Source: Caballeronia hypogeia (GTDB lineage Bacteria; Pseudomonadota; Gammaproteobacteria; Burkholderiales; Burkholderiaceae). From it: 59,814 nt of DNA. Under the pieces are notes generated by a model, which did no database searches, was not told the DNA's origin, and saw nothing but the letters and a program-made list of their open reading frames with translations. The translations under genes and the position numbers were made by a program. Location of the stretch: contig NZ_FCOA02000039.1 in NCBI RefSeq assembly GCF_001544875.2, positions 1-59,814 on the forward strand, written 5' to 3'. This document shows, piece by piece, positions 8,576 to 17,236 of the stretch; positions within the stretch are counted from its first letter, which is position 1; the number at the start of each line of letters is the position of its first letter.

Positions 8576-9913
8576 ATGACCCGTTCCGACCGTTACGACC
8601 TGCCACTTTCGACAGATTCCGACCTCGCCGCCGAGCGCTATCGTGCGGGCGTCGACCTTCTTCTGTCACTGTGGCCCGGCGCCGGCGAAGCGCTGGATGA
8701 AGCGATTGCAGCCGACCCGAACTTCGCTCTCGCTCACGCAGCCCGAGCGAGGCTGCATGCCGTCAGCGCTCAGCTCACCGAAGCGCGCGCCAAAATTGCG
8801 AAGGCTGCGGAGTTGGTCGCCGCAAACGGGACCGAGCGTGAGCGCAGTCACGTCGAGACGCTCTCATACGCGATCCATGGTCAGGGTCAGAAGGCGCTCG
8901 CGAGCGCGCTCGCTCATACCGACAAGTGGCCGCGCGACATCGTCATCCTTTCGATGCCGCTCGGTGCCTTCGGACTGTTGGCATTCTCAGGAATGGCCAA
9001 TCACGATCAGGCTCGCGTCGACCTGTGCGAGCGCCATGCTCACCACTTCGGTGCGGACGATTGGTGGTTCCTCACTTACCGTGGATGGGCACACGGCGAG
9101 AACGGCGATGTGAAGCTCGGACGTGCGCTCACCGAGCGCTCGCTTGAGTTGCGCAGACACAACGTGAATGCAGTGCATGCGGTCGCGCACGTCCTGCACG
9201 AGTCCGGAGCGAACGAAGAGGCCCAGACGGTCATCTCCGGATGGCTGCCTGAATATCCAAAGAGTGGCGTGCTGCATGGCCACATCGCATGGCATGGGGC
9301 GCTGATCGCCTTAGAGCGCGGCGATACTGAACGCGCGCTCGGCATCTATAACGAACACGTCGCTCCGTCGTCGTCACTTGGTACGCCCGTCAACATTGTG
9401 AGTGACACATCATCGTTCTTGTGGCGCATGCAGGCATATGGTCACGCGGTCCCTGCAGGCTTGTGGGACGATGCGGCGCGTTATGCGTCCGGGTACTTCA
9501 AGGATGCGGGTTTCCCGTTCGCTGATTTTCACATGGCGCTCGTTGCTGCGGCGACTTCGAATAGCAACGCCGTGGAGAAGCGAGTCGACTCACTGAACCA
9601 GCTCATTCAGGAAGGCAAGTTGCCTGCAGGGCCGGTCGTGCCGGAAATCTGTCGGGCCGCGCTCGCGTTTGCAGAAGAGCAATACAGCCTCGCAGCGAAC
9701 ATTCTCGAACCGGTAGCACACGATGTCGTACGGATCGGCGGAAGCGGTGCGCAGCGCGAGATCGTCGAGGACACGCTTCTCGTTGCGCTGATGCGCAGTG
9801 GCGAGTCGAAGAAGGCTCACGAACTGCTTAACAAGCGCTTGCATCGTCGTCCTTCACCTCGTGACTCGCGTTGGCTCAACGAGCTTTCCTCGGCTGACAT
9901 TGCATCACGGTGA
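8576..9913 (+). CDS. Tetratricopeptide-repeat protein (TTC38-like)
   Basis: 445 residues, predicted soluble and helical throughout. It resembles the bacterial relatives of TTC38: an N-terminal DLAAERYRAGVDLLLS helix, AIAADPNFALAHAARARLHA as a TPR unit near 45-65, and the conserved NVNAVHAVAHVLHESGANEEA segment in the middle, followed by HGHIAWHGALIALERGD. No catalytic residues can be proposed and the function of this family is unknown. It sits between an amino-acid permease and an MFS carrier on the same strand; no overlap or tight spacing shows co-transcription. Confidence 0.78.
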   Translation: MTRSDRYDLPLSTDSDLAAERYRAGVDLLLSLWPGAGEALDEAIAADPNFALAHAARARLHAVSAQLTEARAKIAKAAELVAANGTERERSHVETLSYAIHGQGQKALASALAHTDKWPRDIVILSMPLGAFGLLAFSGMANHDQARVDLCERHAHHFGADDWWFLTYRGWAHGENGDVKLGRALTERSLELRRHNVNAVHAVAHVLHESGANEEAQTVISGWLPEYPKSGVLHGHIAWHGALIALERGDTERALGIYNEHVAPSSSLGTPVNIVSDTSSFLWRMQAYGHAVPAGLWDDAARYASGYFKDAGFPFADFHMALVAAATSNSNAVEKRVDSLNQLIQEGKLPAGPVVPEICRAALAFAEEQYSLAANILEPVAHDVVRIGGSGAQREIVEDTLLVALMRSGESKKAHELLNKRLHRRPSPRDSRWLNELSSADIASR

Positions 9914-10090
9914 CGACCTCTTCTGACGGCCGCCTGGATGCTCGCGCAATCTTGCAGACTGATTGCGTGAGCGAACCCGATGCAATCACTCGGCTGCGTC
10001 GTCTGGCGCGCACGGCTCGATGCAAGACAACCTTCATCTCATTCGACGCATTTGGCGGCACGTCACAGTATCCGCGCTCGTAAAAACGAC

Positions 10091-11362
10091 ATGACCTCAA
10101 GTGTAACAATCAAGACGACGGGATTCCGGCGGCTGCTTGTCGATGGCATCGGACCCGTGGCGGCGATCTCGATCGCACAGCTCTTCGGCACTGCGCTGTG
10201 GTTCAGCGCGAACAGTACCGCTGCGGACCTGATGCGAATCTGGGATGCGAGTGCTGCCGATATCGGCTGGCTGACGAATGCAGTCCAGCTTGGATTCATT
10301 GTTGGCACGCTCGTCATCTCATTGAGCGGTGCGGCCGACCGTTTCAATGCCAGCAGGATTTTTGTCTGCAGCGCGCTCGCCGGCGCCGTTTTCAATCTTG
10401 GTTTTGCCTGGCTTTCGACTGGCCTTGCAAGTGGAGCAGCGTTTCGATTCGGAGTAGGGATTTGCCTCGCAGGTATCTATCCGATGGGAATGAAGCTGAT
10501 TGTCGGCTGGGCTCCCGATCGTACGGGACAAGCACTAGCTCAACTCGTTGCAATGCTTGTTCTGGGTACGGCCTTACCCCATGCGATGCGCGTGATGGGA
10601 GCGGCGTTTCCCTGGCAGCTCATCATTTCTGCATCCTCGGTCCTGGCGGTCGCCGGCGCGGTCGTGATCGGCGCGCTAGGAGACGGCCCACATGGGTCAG
10701 TGCGCGCCCGGTCAACCAATAAGAGCGACTCGAAGACAGCGCCGCAGCCCACGGTTCTCGGCGCCTTTCGACTTCGGGAATTCCGGGCTGCGACTTTGGG
10801 GTATTTTGGTCACATGTGGGAGCTCTATACTTTCTGGACCATGGTCCCGCTTCTTATCTCGCACTCTTCACTCACGGCACGTTTTCCCGGTCTGGGCGTT
10901 CCAGCCATGTCGTTTGCGGTGATCGGAGTGGGGGCGATTGGATCGCTCATCGGCGGTATTCTCTCGCGGAGCCTGGGTAGCGCGAAAGTTGCTGCGGGCG
11001 CACTCGCCATATCCGGTCTCTGCTGCCTTATCTTCGCGTTCGGTTGGCGTTATCTTTCTCCGGAAGCGCTGGCGACTCTTCTTGCTGTCTGGGGTGCGTC
11101 GGTGGTCGCGGACTCGCCGCAGTTCTCGGCACTCGCGGCCAAAGCATGTCCTCCGGCGCTGGTAGGCAGCGCGCTTGCTATCCAGAATTCGATTGGCTTC
11201 GCCGTCACCGTGGTTTCGATTGCGGCAACGACCGCCCTGTTCGAGCGCATTGGTCTCGACGCCTCGTGGCTCCTCGTACCTGGACCGGTTCTTGGGCTAC
11301 TCTCTTTTGCATTGACGCGCCGAGGGATCGTCCGCTCGGCGCGCGCGGACGCGAAGAACTGA
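10091..11362 (+). CDS. MFS transporter
   Basis: 423 residues with about 12 hydrophobic helices (for example IAQLFGTALWFSANSTAADL near 25-45 and ASAADIGWLTNAVQLGFIVGTL after it). The FGTALWFSANS start of helix 1 is typical of a group of bacterial MFS proteins related to the cyanate/NimT-like permeases. I start it at the ATG at 10091; the frame is open further upstream, but that part is polar and unlike the family. A MetR-like LysR gene begins 54 bp after it, which may be its regulator. Substrate unknown. Confidence 0.85.
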   Translation: MTSSVTIKTTGFRRLLVDGIGPVAAISIAQLFGTALWFSANSTAADLMRIWDASAADIGWLTNAVQLGFIVGTLVISLSGAADRFNASRIFVCSALAGAVFNLGFAWLSTGLASGAAFRFGVGICLAGIYPMGMKLIVGWAPDRTGQALAQLVAMLVLGTALPHAMRVMGAAFPWQLIISASSVLAVAGAVVIGALGDGPHGSVRARSTNKSDSKTAPQPTVLGAFRLREFRAATLGYFGHMWELYTFWTMVPLLISHSSLTARFPGLGVPAMSFAVIGVGAIGSLIGGILSRSLGSAKVAAGALAISGLCCLIFAFGWRYLSPEALATLLAVWGASVVADSPQFSALAAKACPPALVGSALAIQNSIGFAVTVVSIAATTALFERIGLDASWLLVPGPVLGLLSFALTRRGIVRSARADAKN

Positions 11363-11416
11363 CGCAGGCACGCTACAACAGCAATGACCGGCCCTGAGGG
11401 CCGAGGGAGAACAGAG

Positions 11417-12328
11417 ATGCTAGACCTCCAGTATCTTTCGATCGTGATGGAAGTCGACCGGCTCGGCAGTGTGACCGCAGCGGCCGAGCGATTGAACGTG
11501 ACGCAGTCGGCGCTGTCGCACATGGTTCGAAAGTTCGAGGAACGCCACGGCGTAAAGCTCTGGACGAAGAACGGGCGTAGTTTGCGATTCACACATGCCG
11601 GAGAGTATCTGCTCAGCCTTGCGGAGCGCGTGATCCCTCAGATGGAGCATGCGGAGCGAACGCTCACCAATTTCGCGGAAGGTCGTCGCGGGGGGCTTCG
11701 TATCGGCATGGAATGCCATCCTTGCCAGAAGTGGCTCACGCGCTTGACGCCTCACTACCTCGCCGCATGGCCCGATGTGGACTTCGATGTGCGTACGGCA
11801 TTCCGGTTCGACGGCGTTGCAGCACTCCTTGCATTCGAGATAGACCTGCTCATCACGCCTGATCCGATTGACGTTCCGGACATCACGTTCGCTCCGGTCA
11901 TCGACTACGAGCTTGTGCTGGTCGTGCACGCCTCACACCCGATCGCCAGTCGCGAATTTGCGATGCCGCAGGACCTGATGAGCGAGGAACTCATCACCGT
12001 CCCTGTCAGCAAGGAACGGCTGGACATCTTCACTCGCTTTCTCGTGCCCGCGCACTGCAAGCCGAAATATCATCGGACCGCGGAGCAGACGGAACTGATG
12101 CTCCAGCTTGTGGCGGCGGGCAGAGGTGTCGCGGTTCTCCCTGATTGGCTCGTCGTCGAGGAGGGCGAGGGGCTGCCTGTTCAGACCGTCAGGCTTGGCC
12201 CGGAAGGCATCCGAAAGTGCATTCACGTTGGCGTTCGAAAGGGTGAAGAGGACATCGCCTATATCGCTGGCTTCCTGAAACTGGCACATGAGCTCGGTGT
12301 GCCCACTGGCCGTAAGGTCGCGATTTAA
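11417..12328 (+). CDS. LysR-family transcriptional regulator (MetR-like)
   Basis: 303 residues. MLDLQYLSIVMEVDRLGSVT starts a LysR winged HTH (about 1-60: AAERLNVTQSALSHMVRKFEERHG), and the GLRIGMECHPCQKWL segment near 97-110 is the hallmark of the MetR branch, whose effector is homocysteine in enteric bacteria. The start at 11417 was chosen because the upstream 11 residues of the open frame do not match the family. It sits between two MFS genes on the same strand, so the local target may be one of these carriers instead of methionine genes. Confidence 0.88.
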   Translation: MLDLQYLSIVMEVDRLGSVTAAAERLNVTQSALSHMVRKFEERHGVKLWTKNGRSLRFTHAGEYLLSLAERVIPQMEHAERTLTNFAEGRRGGLRIGMECHPCQKWLTRLTPHYLAAWPDVDFDVRTAFRFDGVAALLAFEIDLLITPDPIDVPDITFAPVIDYELVLVVHASHPIASREFAMPQDLMSEELITVPVSKERLDIFTRFLVPAHCKPKYHRTAEQTELMLQLVAAGRGVAVLPDWLVVEEGEGLPVQTVRLGPEGIRKCIHVGVRKGEEDIAYIAGFLKLAHELGVPTGRKVAI

Positions 12329-12392
12329 AGCTGCTCTGGAGCGAACGGCTTTATCTCTCAACTATCAGAAGAACAGGGACGAAGTGACAGAC

Positions 12393-13613
12393 ATGAATAC
12401 CGCGCGCCCGGATTCGGGTATCGCCGCGTCGAACACGGCTAGCGCACGTGGCAACGTAACCCGGTTGACCATTGCACAGGCGCTGGCAGGCGCGAATTCG
12501 ACGGTCGTCTACGCAACCGGTGCGATTATCGGCAATATGCTCGCGCCGAACCGTGAACTCGCAACGCTTCCCATCACCATATTCGTGGTCGGAATGGCGG
12601 CGTTGTCGCTGCCGGCGGGGGCGATTGCGCAGAGACATGGGCGGCGAACGGCGTTCCTGCTTGGAACCGTGTGTGGCGTGCTGGTCGGATTGATAGCTGC
12701 AGTTGCTATCGCGATTAGCTCATTTTGGCTCTTTTGCGCAGCGATGTTCTTCGGCGGCGCCTATGCGGCTGTCGTGCTTTCTTTCCGTTTCGCCGCGGCA
12801 GATTGTGTTCCGGCCGAGAAGAAAGCGCGCGCGCTATCCTTCGTCATGGCAGGCGGAGTTTTTGCCGGCGTGATCGGACCACAACTGGTGACGTTCACTA
12901 TGAACGTGTGGCCGCCTCATACGTTTGTTGCTACGTTTCTTGCGCAGGCCGTGGTTGCCGCAATCGCTGGCGTGGTGCTGATGGGCGTCCACATTCCGAT
13001 GCCATCGGCGGTTGACGTCGCTAAGGGACGGCCGCTAAAGGATATCGCGCGTCAACGTTCGTTTCTGGTTGCGGTCCTTTGCGCGGTCGTGTCCTACCTG
13101 CTCATGAACTTTCTCATGACGGCAGCGCCGCTTGCCATGCAACTATGCGGATTGCCGCAGAGTTCATCGAACCTTGGCATTCAATGGCATGTCATCGCGA
13201 TGTACGCGCCAGGCTTCTTTACCGGCCGGCTCATCGCTCGATATGGCGCACGTAACGTTGTCATGGCCGGGCTCGCGCTGATCGCCGTGTCCGCCGGAGT
13301 GGGCTTGCACGGAATCGACATACCTCACTTCTGGCTGACGCTCATTCTTCTCGGCGTCGGCTGGAATTTCGGCTTCATTGGTGCTTCCGCGCTTGTTCTC
13401 GAATGCCATCGCCCCGAAGAGAAGGCCAAGGTTCAGTCGTTCAACGACTTCCTCGTGTTCGGCACGATGGCGTTCGGCTCCTTCTTGTCGGGCAGCCTTT
13501 TGACGGCATACGGGTGGGATTCGGTGCTGCGCCTGACGTTTGTGCCGATGGCGCTGGCGGTCTGTGTGCTGCTTGCCGCCACTAAGTTTCAACCTCAAAG
13601 CTTGCCGCAGTAG
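12393..13613 (+). CDS. MFS transporter
   Basis: 406 residues with about 12 membrane helices. RLTIAQALAGANSTVVYATGAIIGNMLAP forms helix 1, and AQRHGRRTAFLLGTVCGVLVG is the loop 2-3 MFS motif (GRR). A second-half GLALIAVSAGVGLHGIDIPHFWL stretch and LGVGWNFGFIGASALVLE are typical of an unassigned group of proteobacterial MFS proteins. Start taken at the ATG at 12393, 65 bp after the LysR stop codon; the longer frame overlaps that gene. It converges with the alcohol dehydrogenase gene, with only 6 bp between the stop codons. Substrate unknown. Confidence 0.85.
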   Translation: MNTARPDSGIAASNTASARGNVTRLTIAQALAGANSTVVYATGAIIGNMLAPNRELATLPITIFVVGMAALSLPAGAIAQRHGRRTAFLLGTVCGVLVGLIAAVAIAISSFWLFCAAMFFGGAYAAVVLSFRFAAADCVPAEKKARALSFVMAGGVFAGVIGPQLVTFTMNVWPPHTFVATFLAQAVVAAIAGVVLMGVHIPMPSAVDVAKGRPLKDIARQRSFLVAVLCAVVSYLLMNFLMTAAPLAMQLCGLPQSSSNLGIQWHVIAMYAPGFFTGRLIARYGARNVVMAGLALIAVSAGVGLHGIDIPHFWLTLILLGVGWNFGFIGASALVLECHRPEEKAKVQSFNDFLVFGTMAFGSFLSGSLLTAYGWDSVLRLTFVPMALAVCVLLAATKFQPQSLPQ

Positions 13614-13619
13614 CGGGCG

Positions 13620-14651
13620 TCAGATGTCCGAGCGCTGCATCGTCAGGACCATGCGAAATTTGACGTCGCCCGAGCGCATGCGCTGATACGCGCTTGCTGC
13701 CTGCTCCAGCGGCATGACCTCGATCATCGGGCGAACGTCGGCGAGGACGCTGAAGTTCAAAGCACGCTCGGTGTCGAAAGGCGAACCGGTCATCGACCCA
13801 AGCACGCTGCGTTCGCCGCCGACGAAGTAGCCCGTTGGCACGGGGACGGACTCGGGTCCGGCGCCCAGCAGAACCAGACGCCCTTGAGGTGCTAGGCCAG
13901 CCAGCAGCGCCGCGATCGCGTCGGCTTGACTGATCGTCGTGACGATTGCACGAGCATCGCCCATGTTTTTCAGGCGTCCGGCCGCATCTTCGGCGTTGCT
14001 GTCGATATAAGCATGCGCGCCGAGGGCCTTCGCGTTTTGGGCGATATCCGCGCCACGGCCAATCGCAACCACTCTGAAGCCCATTCTTCTGGCGTATTGA
14101 ATGGCCATGTGACCGAGGCCTCCAATGCCGAGAACCGCGACCGTATCTCCCGCTTCGGCTCCGCATTTGCGAAGCGCATTGAATGTCGCGATTCCCGCAC
14201 ACAGCAGGGGCGCGGCCTCTTCCGAACTGAGTTCCTCGGGGATCGAGACCAGGCCGGTGCTGCGCGCGAGCATCATTTCCGCGTAACCGCCGTCGCAGGT
14301 CGCGCCCACAACCGGTTGATTCTGACAAAGCTGAAAATTCCCTCGTCGACACTGCGTGCACTCGTTGCAGTGACCTCCGAGGCGGCCGACGCCGACGCGC
14401 TGACCTGTCTTCCACATGGAAGGTGTATTCGCCCCGAGTGCGACGATGCGGCCGACGACCTCGTGTCCCGGTATGCGAGGACTCGTTGCATCGACTGTCG
14501 CCTTCTCGATGTCACGCGCGTCTGCACCGCATATCCCGCACGCCTCGACTTGAATCAACACCTCGCCAAGGCCCGGAACCGGCACTGGCCGTTCCACGAG
14601 TTTCAAGACGCCAGGGCTTGAAATCTGGGCAGCGCGAAAATGACTTCTCAT
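13620..14651 (-). CDS. Zinc-dependent alcohol dehydrogenase (MDR family)
   Basis: 343 residues. Catalytic zinc ligands are visible: Cys41 in ACGICGAD and His63-Glu64 in PGHEVVG. The four structural zinc cysteines are 95, 98, 101 and 109. The Rossmann motif VLGIGGLGHMA lies near 172-182. The ATG at 14651 has an excellent GGAGG ribosome-binding site; the longer frame is not supported. It is the last gene of a five-gene minus-strand unit after an FAD amine oxidase, so a fitting role is conversion of the aldehyde made by amine oxidation. The actual alcohol or aldehyde substrate is unknown. Confidence 0.9.
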   Translation of the reverse strand: MRSHFRAAQISSPGVLKLVERPVPVPGLGEVLIQVEACGICGADARDIEKATVDATSPRIPGHEVVGRIVALGANTPSMWKTGQRVGVGRLGGHCNECTQCRRGNFQLCQNQPVVGATCDGGYAEMMLARSTGLVSIPEELSSEEAAPLLCAGIATFNALRKCGAEAGDTVAVLGIGGLGHMAIQYARRMGFRVVAIGRGADIAQNAKALGAHAYIDSNAEDAAGRLKNMGDARAIVTTISQADAIAALLAGLAPQGRLVLLGAGPESVPVPTGYFVGGERSVLGSMTGSPFDTERALNFSVLADVRPMIEVMPLEQAASAYQRMRSGDVKFRMVLTMQRSDI

Positions 14652-14685
14652 GGTTGACCTCCGTGATCTTGTCGACACAATGACT

Positions 14686-15813
14686 TCAGTTTGTCGTTGG
14701 CATGTGCTGAGTTGTGAAGCGCTGCACCGCTTGCTGAGCGGCCTCGATCGCCCCGGCAACATAGCCCGGGAAATGCGCTGACCATTCGCTCGCTACGCCG
14801 GTGAGCTGGCCGCGCCACACGCCGAGTGGACCCTGAGCCGCTGCACCGGCGAGATGCTCCGCAGAATCGGCCATGTCATCGGCCGTAGCGGTGTAGGGGT
14901 CGCGTGCCCAGTCCTTGATGAACTCCGCCTGGGGTACCGCAGCCTCGGGGCCGAAGAGACGCACGAGTTGCGCGCGACAAGCAGCGCGCAGCGCGTCGTC
15001 CTTGACGGTTCGTCTGACGCTGGCAGGCACGCCGAAGAAACCGAAGAGTGCAGCGGTTCCATCATCGGATGATGCATCGTGGATCTCACCGAGCGGACCG
15101 CACATGCTTCGCGCTTCGCCGGACAGACCTTGTGTGCGCCAGAATGGTGACGGATAGACAGCGACATATTTCGCGTGAGGCGCCATCCATGTCGCAGTAC
15201 TGCGCCACGACTGAGCCACCGCGGCGGGCAATGCGGGTTCGAACCGAATGGTCGCTTCGGTCAGTCGTGGAGGCAGGGCGAGAAACACATGGCTCACGCG
15301 CGTCGTTCTCGCATGGCCAGAGACACTCACGCTATGAATATCGACGTGAGCGCCCACCTGCCGCAACTCGCGGACCGCTTCGCCTCTAATGACGGCGCTC
15401 GGGTCGAGCCGCGCGAAAAGCGCGTCGGTCAGCGAGGCCATGCCGCCGGCAAGACGCATCGACGCGGGACTATTGAAGAATCCACGCGTTCGCATGGGCG
15501 GCTGGTTATGAGCGCGCTCCACCAACATGTCTCCTTCCTCGTGCTGAGCAAAGGAGTTCAGGCCAAGTTCACGCACGACTGCGTCCAGTTGAGGCTGGAT
15601 GCCGGGCCAGAACCAGGTCGGACCGAGGTCGATGCCGTTGCCGAAGCCTTCGTTTGCGGATGAAGGCGATGCCGACGCGGAAAGAATGCGGCCACCCAGC
15701 GTCTCGCGTGCCTCAAAGAGAATGACGTCTTCGATTCCGCGCTGGCGCAGCAAATAGGCCGCGTATAAGCCACTCAATCCACCGCCGAGAATACCGATTC
15801 GCGCGTTCTGCAT
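14686..15813 (-). CDS. FAD-dependent amine oxidase (monoamine-oxidase-like flavoprotein)
   Basis: 375 residues. The N-terminal dinucleotide-binding motif GILGGGLSGLYAAYLL (residues 7-22) is followed by LFEARETLGGRILSA, the MAO-type FAD signature. The central GGMASLTDALFARL and the C-terminal RGQLTGVASEWSAHFPGYVAGAIEAA segment match the family end where the flavin is closed in. It is somewhat shorter than classical monoamine oxidases (about 450), with no obvious cofactor-motif loss. The start codon lies 2 bp from the stop codon of the upstream cupin gene, so they are co-transcribed. Likely role: oxidative deamination of a small amine, giving aldehyde, ammonia and peroxide (inference). Confidence 0.85.
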   Translation of the reverse strand: MQNARIGILGGGLSGLYAAYLLRQRGIEDVILFEARETLGGRILSASASPSSANEGFGNGIDLGPTWFWPGIQPQLDAVVRELGLNSFAQHEEGDMLVERAHNQPPMRTRGFFNSPASMRLAGGMASLTDALFARLDPSAVIRGEAVRELRQVGAHVDIHSVSVSGHARTTRVSHVFLALPPRLTEATIRFEPALPAAVAQSWRSTATWMAPHAKYVAVYPSPFWRTQGLSGEARSMCGPLGEIHDASSDDGTAALFGFFGVPASVRRTVKDDALRAACRAQLVRLFGPEAAVPQAEFIKDWARDPYTATADDMADSAEHLAGAAAQGPLGVWRGQLTGVASEWSAHFPGYVAGAIEAAQQAVQRFTTQHMPTTN

Positions 15814-15814
15814 C

Positions 15815-16483
15815 CTATTCCTTCAGTCCGACGTTGATGAGATGCCCCGTCTTCACATAGACGCACGCACCGAGCGGGCCGGCAGCGAGGTTCGGCGCAG
15901 CGCCCACAGGAAAGCGCATCCATGCCCCGCGCCGATACTGGTGGCCGTCGAGGCTGGTCGAGCCGCTTATCACCAACACCTCGGCTGAATTCACGGGGCC
16001 GTTGAACAGGCGTGCGTTTGGTGCTAGACGCAGCATGCTTACTTCTTCCGATTCGCCGCTGAAGAGCGGGCAGACGTCTCCATCTTCACTGCGGCGCCAC
16101 GCGGTTTCCGAGCGGGTGTCGATCCGTACGGATTGCGTTTCCGATTGCGCCATCTGCCATAGCTTGACGAAGATGATGGCGCCGGGAGAGGTGAAAGGCC
16201 GGTGCGATGAGCCTGGCGGGTTGCGAAGATACCAGCCGGCCGGATAGTCGCCGTCCGAGTCGGAAAAGACGCCCGAGAGCACCAAAATTTCTTCGCCGCC
16301 AGGGTGAGCATGGAGCGGAAAGTGCGACGCCGATGCGTAGCGCACGATGCTCGTTGCGCGCGCCTTCTCAGCGCCGAGGCGATCCAGCATCATGCGTTCG
16401 ACGCCAGCCTGGGGCGAAGCAGTCCACCGGTAGTCGTCGGGTTCAACGATGACGGGTCGCGTGAAATCGGCGTTGACTAACAT
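15815..16483 (-). CDS. Cupin protein with ChrR-like cupin domains
   Basis: 222 residues with two cupin halves. The first (about 45-110) carries HFPLHAHPGGEEILVLSGVFSDSDG, a metal-binding cupin motif (H-x-H and Glu), and matches the ChrR anti-sigma cupin class. The second half (about 140-215) is weaker and lacks the full histidine set. No N-terminal zinc anti-sigma domain and no ECF sigma gene are nearby, so it is probably a stand-alone metal enzyme or sensor and not an anti-sigma factor. It is co-transcribed with the amine oxidase (2-bp gap). Confidence 0.8.
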   Translation of the reverse strand: MLVNADFTRPVIVEPDDYRWTASPQAGVERMMLDRLGAEKARATSIVRYASASHFPLHAHPGGEEILVLSGVFSDSDGDYPAGWYLRNPPGSSHRPFTSPGAIIFVKLWQMAQSETQSVRIDTRSETAWRRSEDGDVCPLFSGESEEVSMLRLAPNARLFNGPVNSAEVLVISGSTSLDGHQYRRGAWMRFPVGAAPNLAAGPLGACVYVKTGHLINVGLKE

Positions 16484-16555
16484 TTGCGTGAAGAATCTTG
16501 ATGCGAGGGGCCGCTATCGGCGCGCGACTCGGCACGCGAGATAGCGGCAACGGCA

Positions 16556-16897
16556 CTACTTTGACAGTTGCGAGTGAGCCTCGACGACTCGAGACGAATA
16601 CACGAGCGCGGCACCAGCATTCAGCGCGATGGCGACACCGAGCGCTTCGGTGATCTCATCGAGCGATGCGCCATGTTCGACGGCCTTTTTCGTATGCACC
16701 GAAATGCACCCGTCACAACGCGTCGTTACGGCCACGGCCAGAGCAATCAGCTCGTGAATCTTGGGGTCCAGCTTTCCCTTTTTTCCCGCCGCGCCGTCTA
16801 CGGCATTGAGACCCCGCATGACTTCGGGGTTCTGCTCGCCGAACTTTCCGACATTTTCCAGCAGTGCAGCGCGATAAGAATTCCAGTCTTGCATCAT
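16556..16897 (-). CDS. AhpD-like carboxymuconolactone-decarboxylase-family protein
   Basis: 113 residues. The motif CDGCISVHTKKAVEHGAS (about 62-79) contains the CxxC pair and downstream histidine of AhpD-type thiol peroxidases/disulfide reductases, unlike the CMD protein at 4638. GGAGAGG lies about 8 bp before the start. In an amine-oxidase operon it could help remove peroxide or other reactive by-products (inference). Alternative: a general alkyl-hydroperoxide or toxic-carbonyl protein of unknown substrate, as for many AhpD-like proteins. Confidence 0.88.
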   Translation of the reverse strand: MMQDWNSYRAALLENVGKFGEQNPEVMRGLNAVDGAAGKKGKLDPKIHELIALAVAVTTRCDGCISVHTKKAVEHGASLDEITEALGVAIALNAGAALVYSSRVVEAHSQLSK

Positions 16898-16954
16898 GAT
16901 TTCGATCCTCTCCAGGAAATTGATGTGCAGTTGCGCACGTGTGTGCGTCTACGC

Positions 16955-17236
16955 TCATGCAGCCTGATAGACCCGTACGTCAGGCTCTGCATCGAGAAGA
17001 GGCTTCAGTTCGACAACGACGTCGCTAGTGAACATGTCGCTGCTCAGATAGGCCAGCGCGTTTTCCTGTGTATCGAAGCCATGCAAGACCTGTACGTCTT
17101 CTTCACGGACGAGCAGCTCTTTCGATTTTGCGCCAACGATCGTGTTCAGGAATGGGGCTTTGTACTCTTGGTAGACGCGAGCCGCGTCAGCGCGCTTGGT
17201 GTTCGGAACTTTCAAAGTAATTTCCAGGTAGACCAC
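16955..17236 (-). CDS. Small dimeric alpha/beta-barrel protein (ABM/stress-responsive type)
   Basis: 93 residues: MVYLEITLKVPNTKRADAAR, then a helix, a beta strand with ELLVREEDVQVLHGFDTQENALAYL and a final acidic end. Size and beta-alpha-beta-beta pattern fit the ferredoxin-like fold of antibiotic-biosynthesis-monooxygenase and related proteins, which act as dimers. No catalytic residue can be assigned. It is the first gene of the minus-strand operon that continues with AhpD, cupin, amine oxidase and alcohol dehydrogenase genes; the operon promoter must lie just right of 17236. Confidence 0.65.
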   Translation of the reverse strand: MVYLEITLKVPNTKRADAARVYQEYKAPFLNTIVGAKSKELLVREEDVQVLHGFDTQENALAYLSSDMFTSDVVVELKPLLDAEPDVRVYQAA

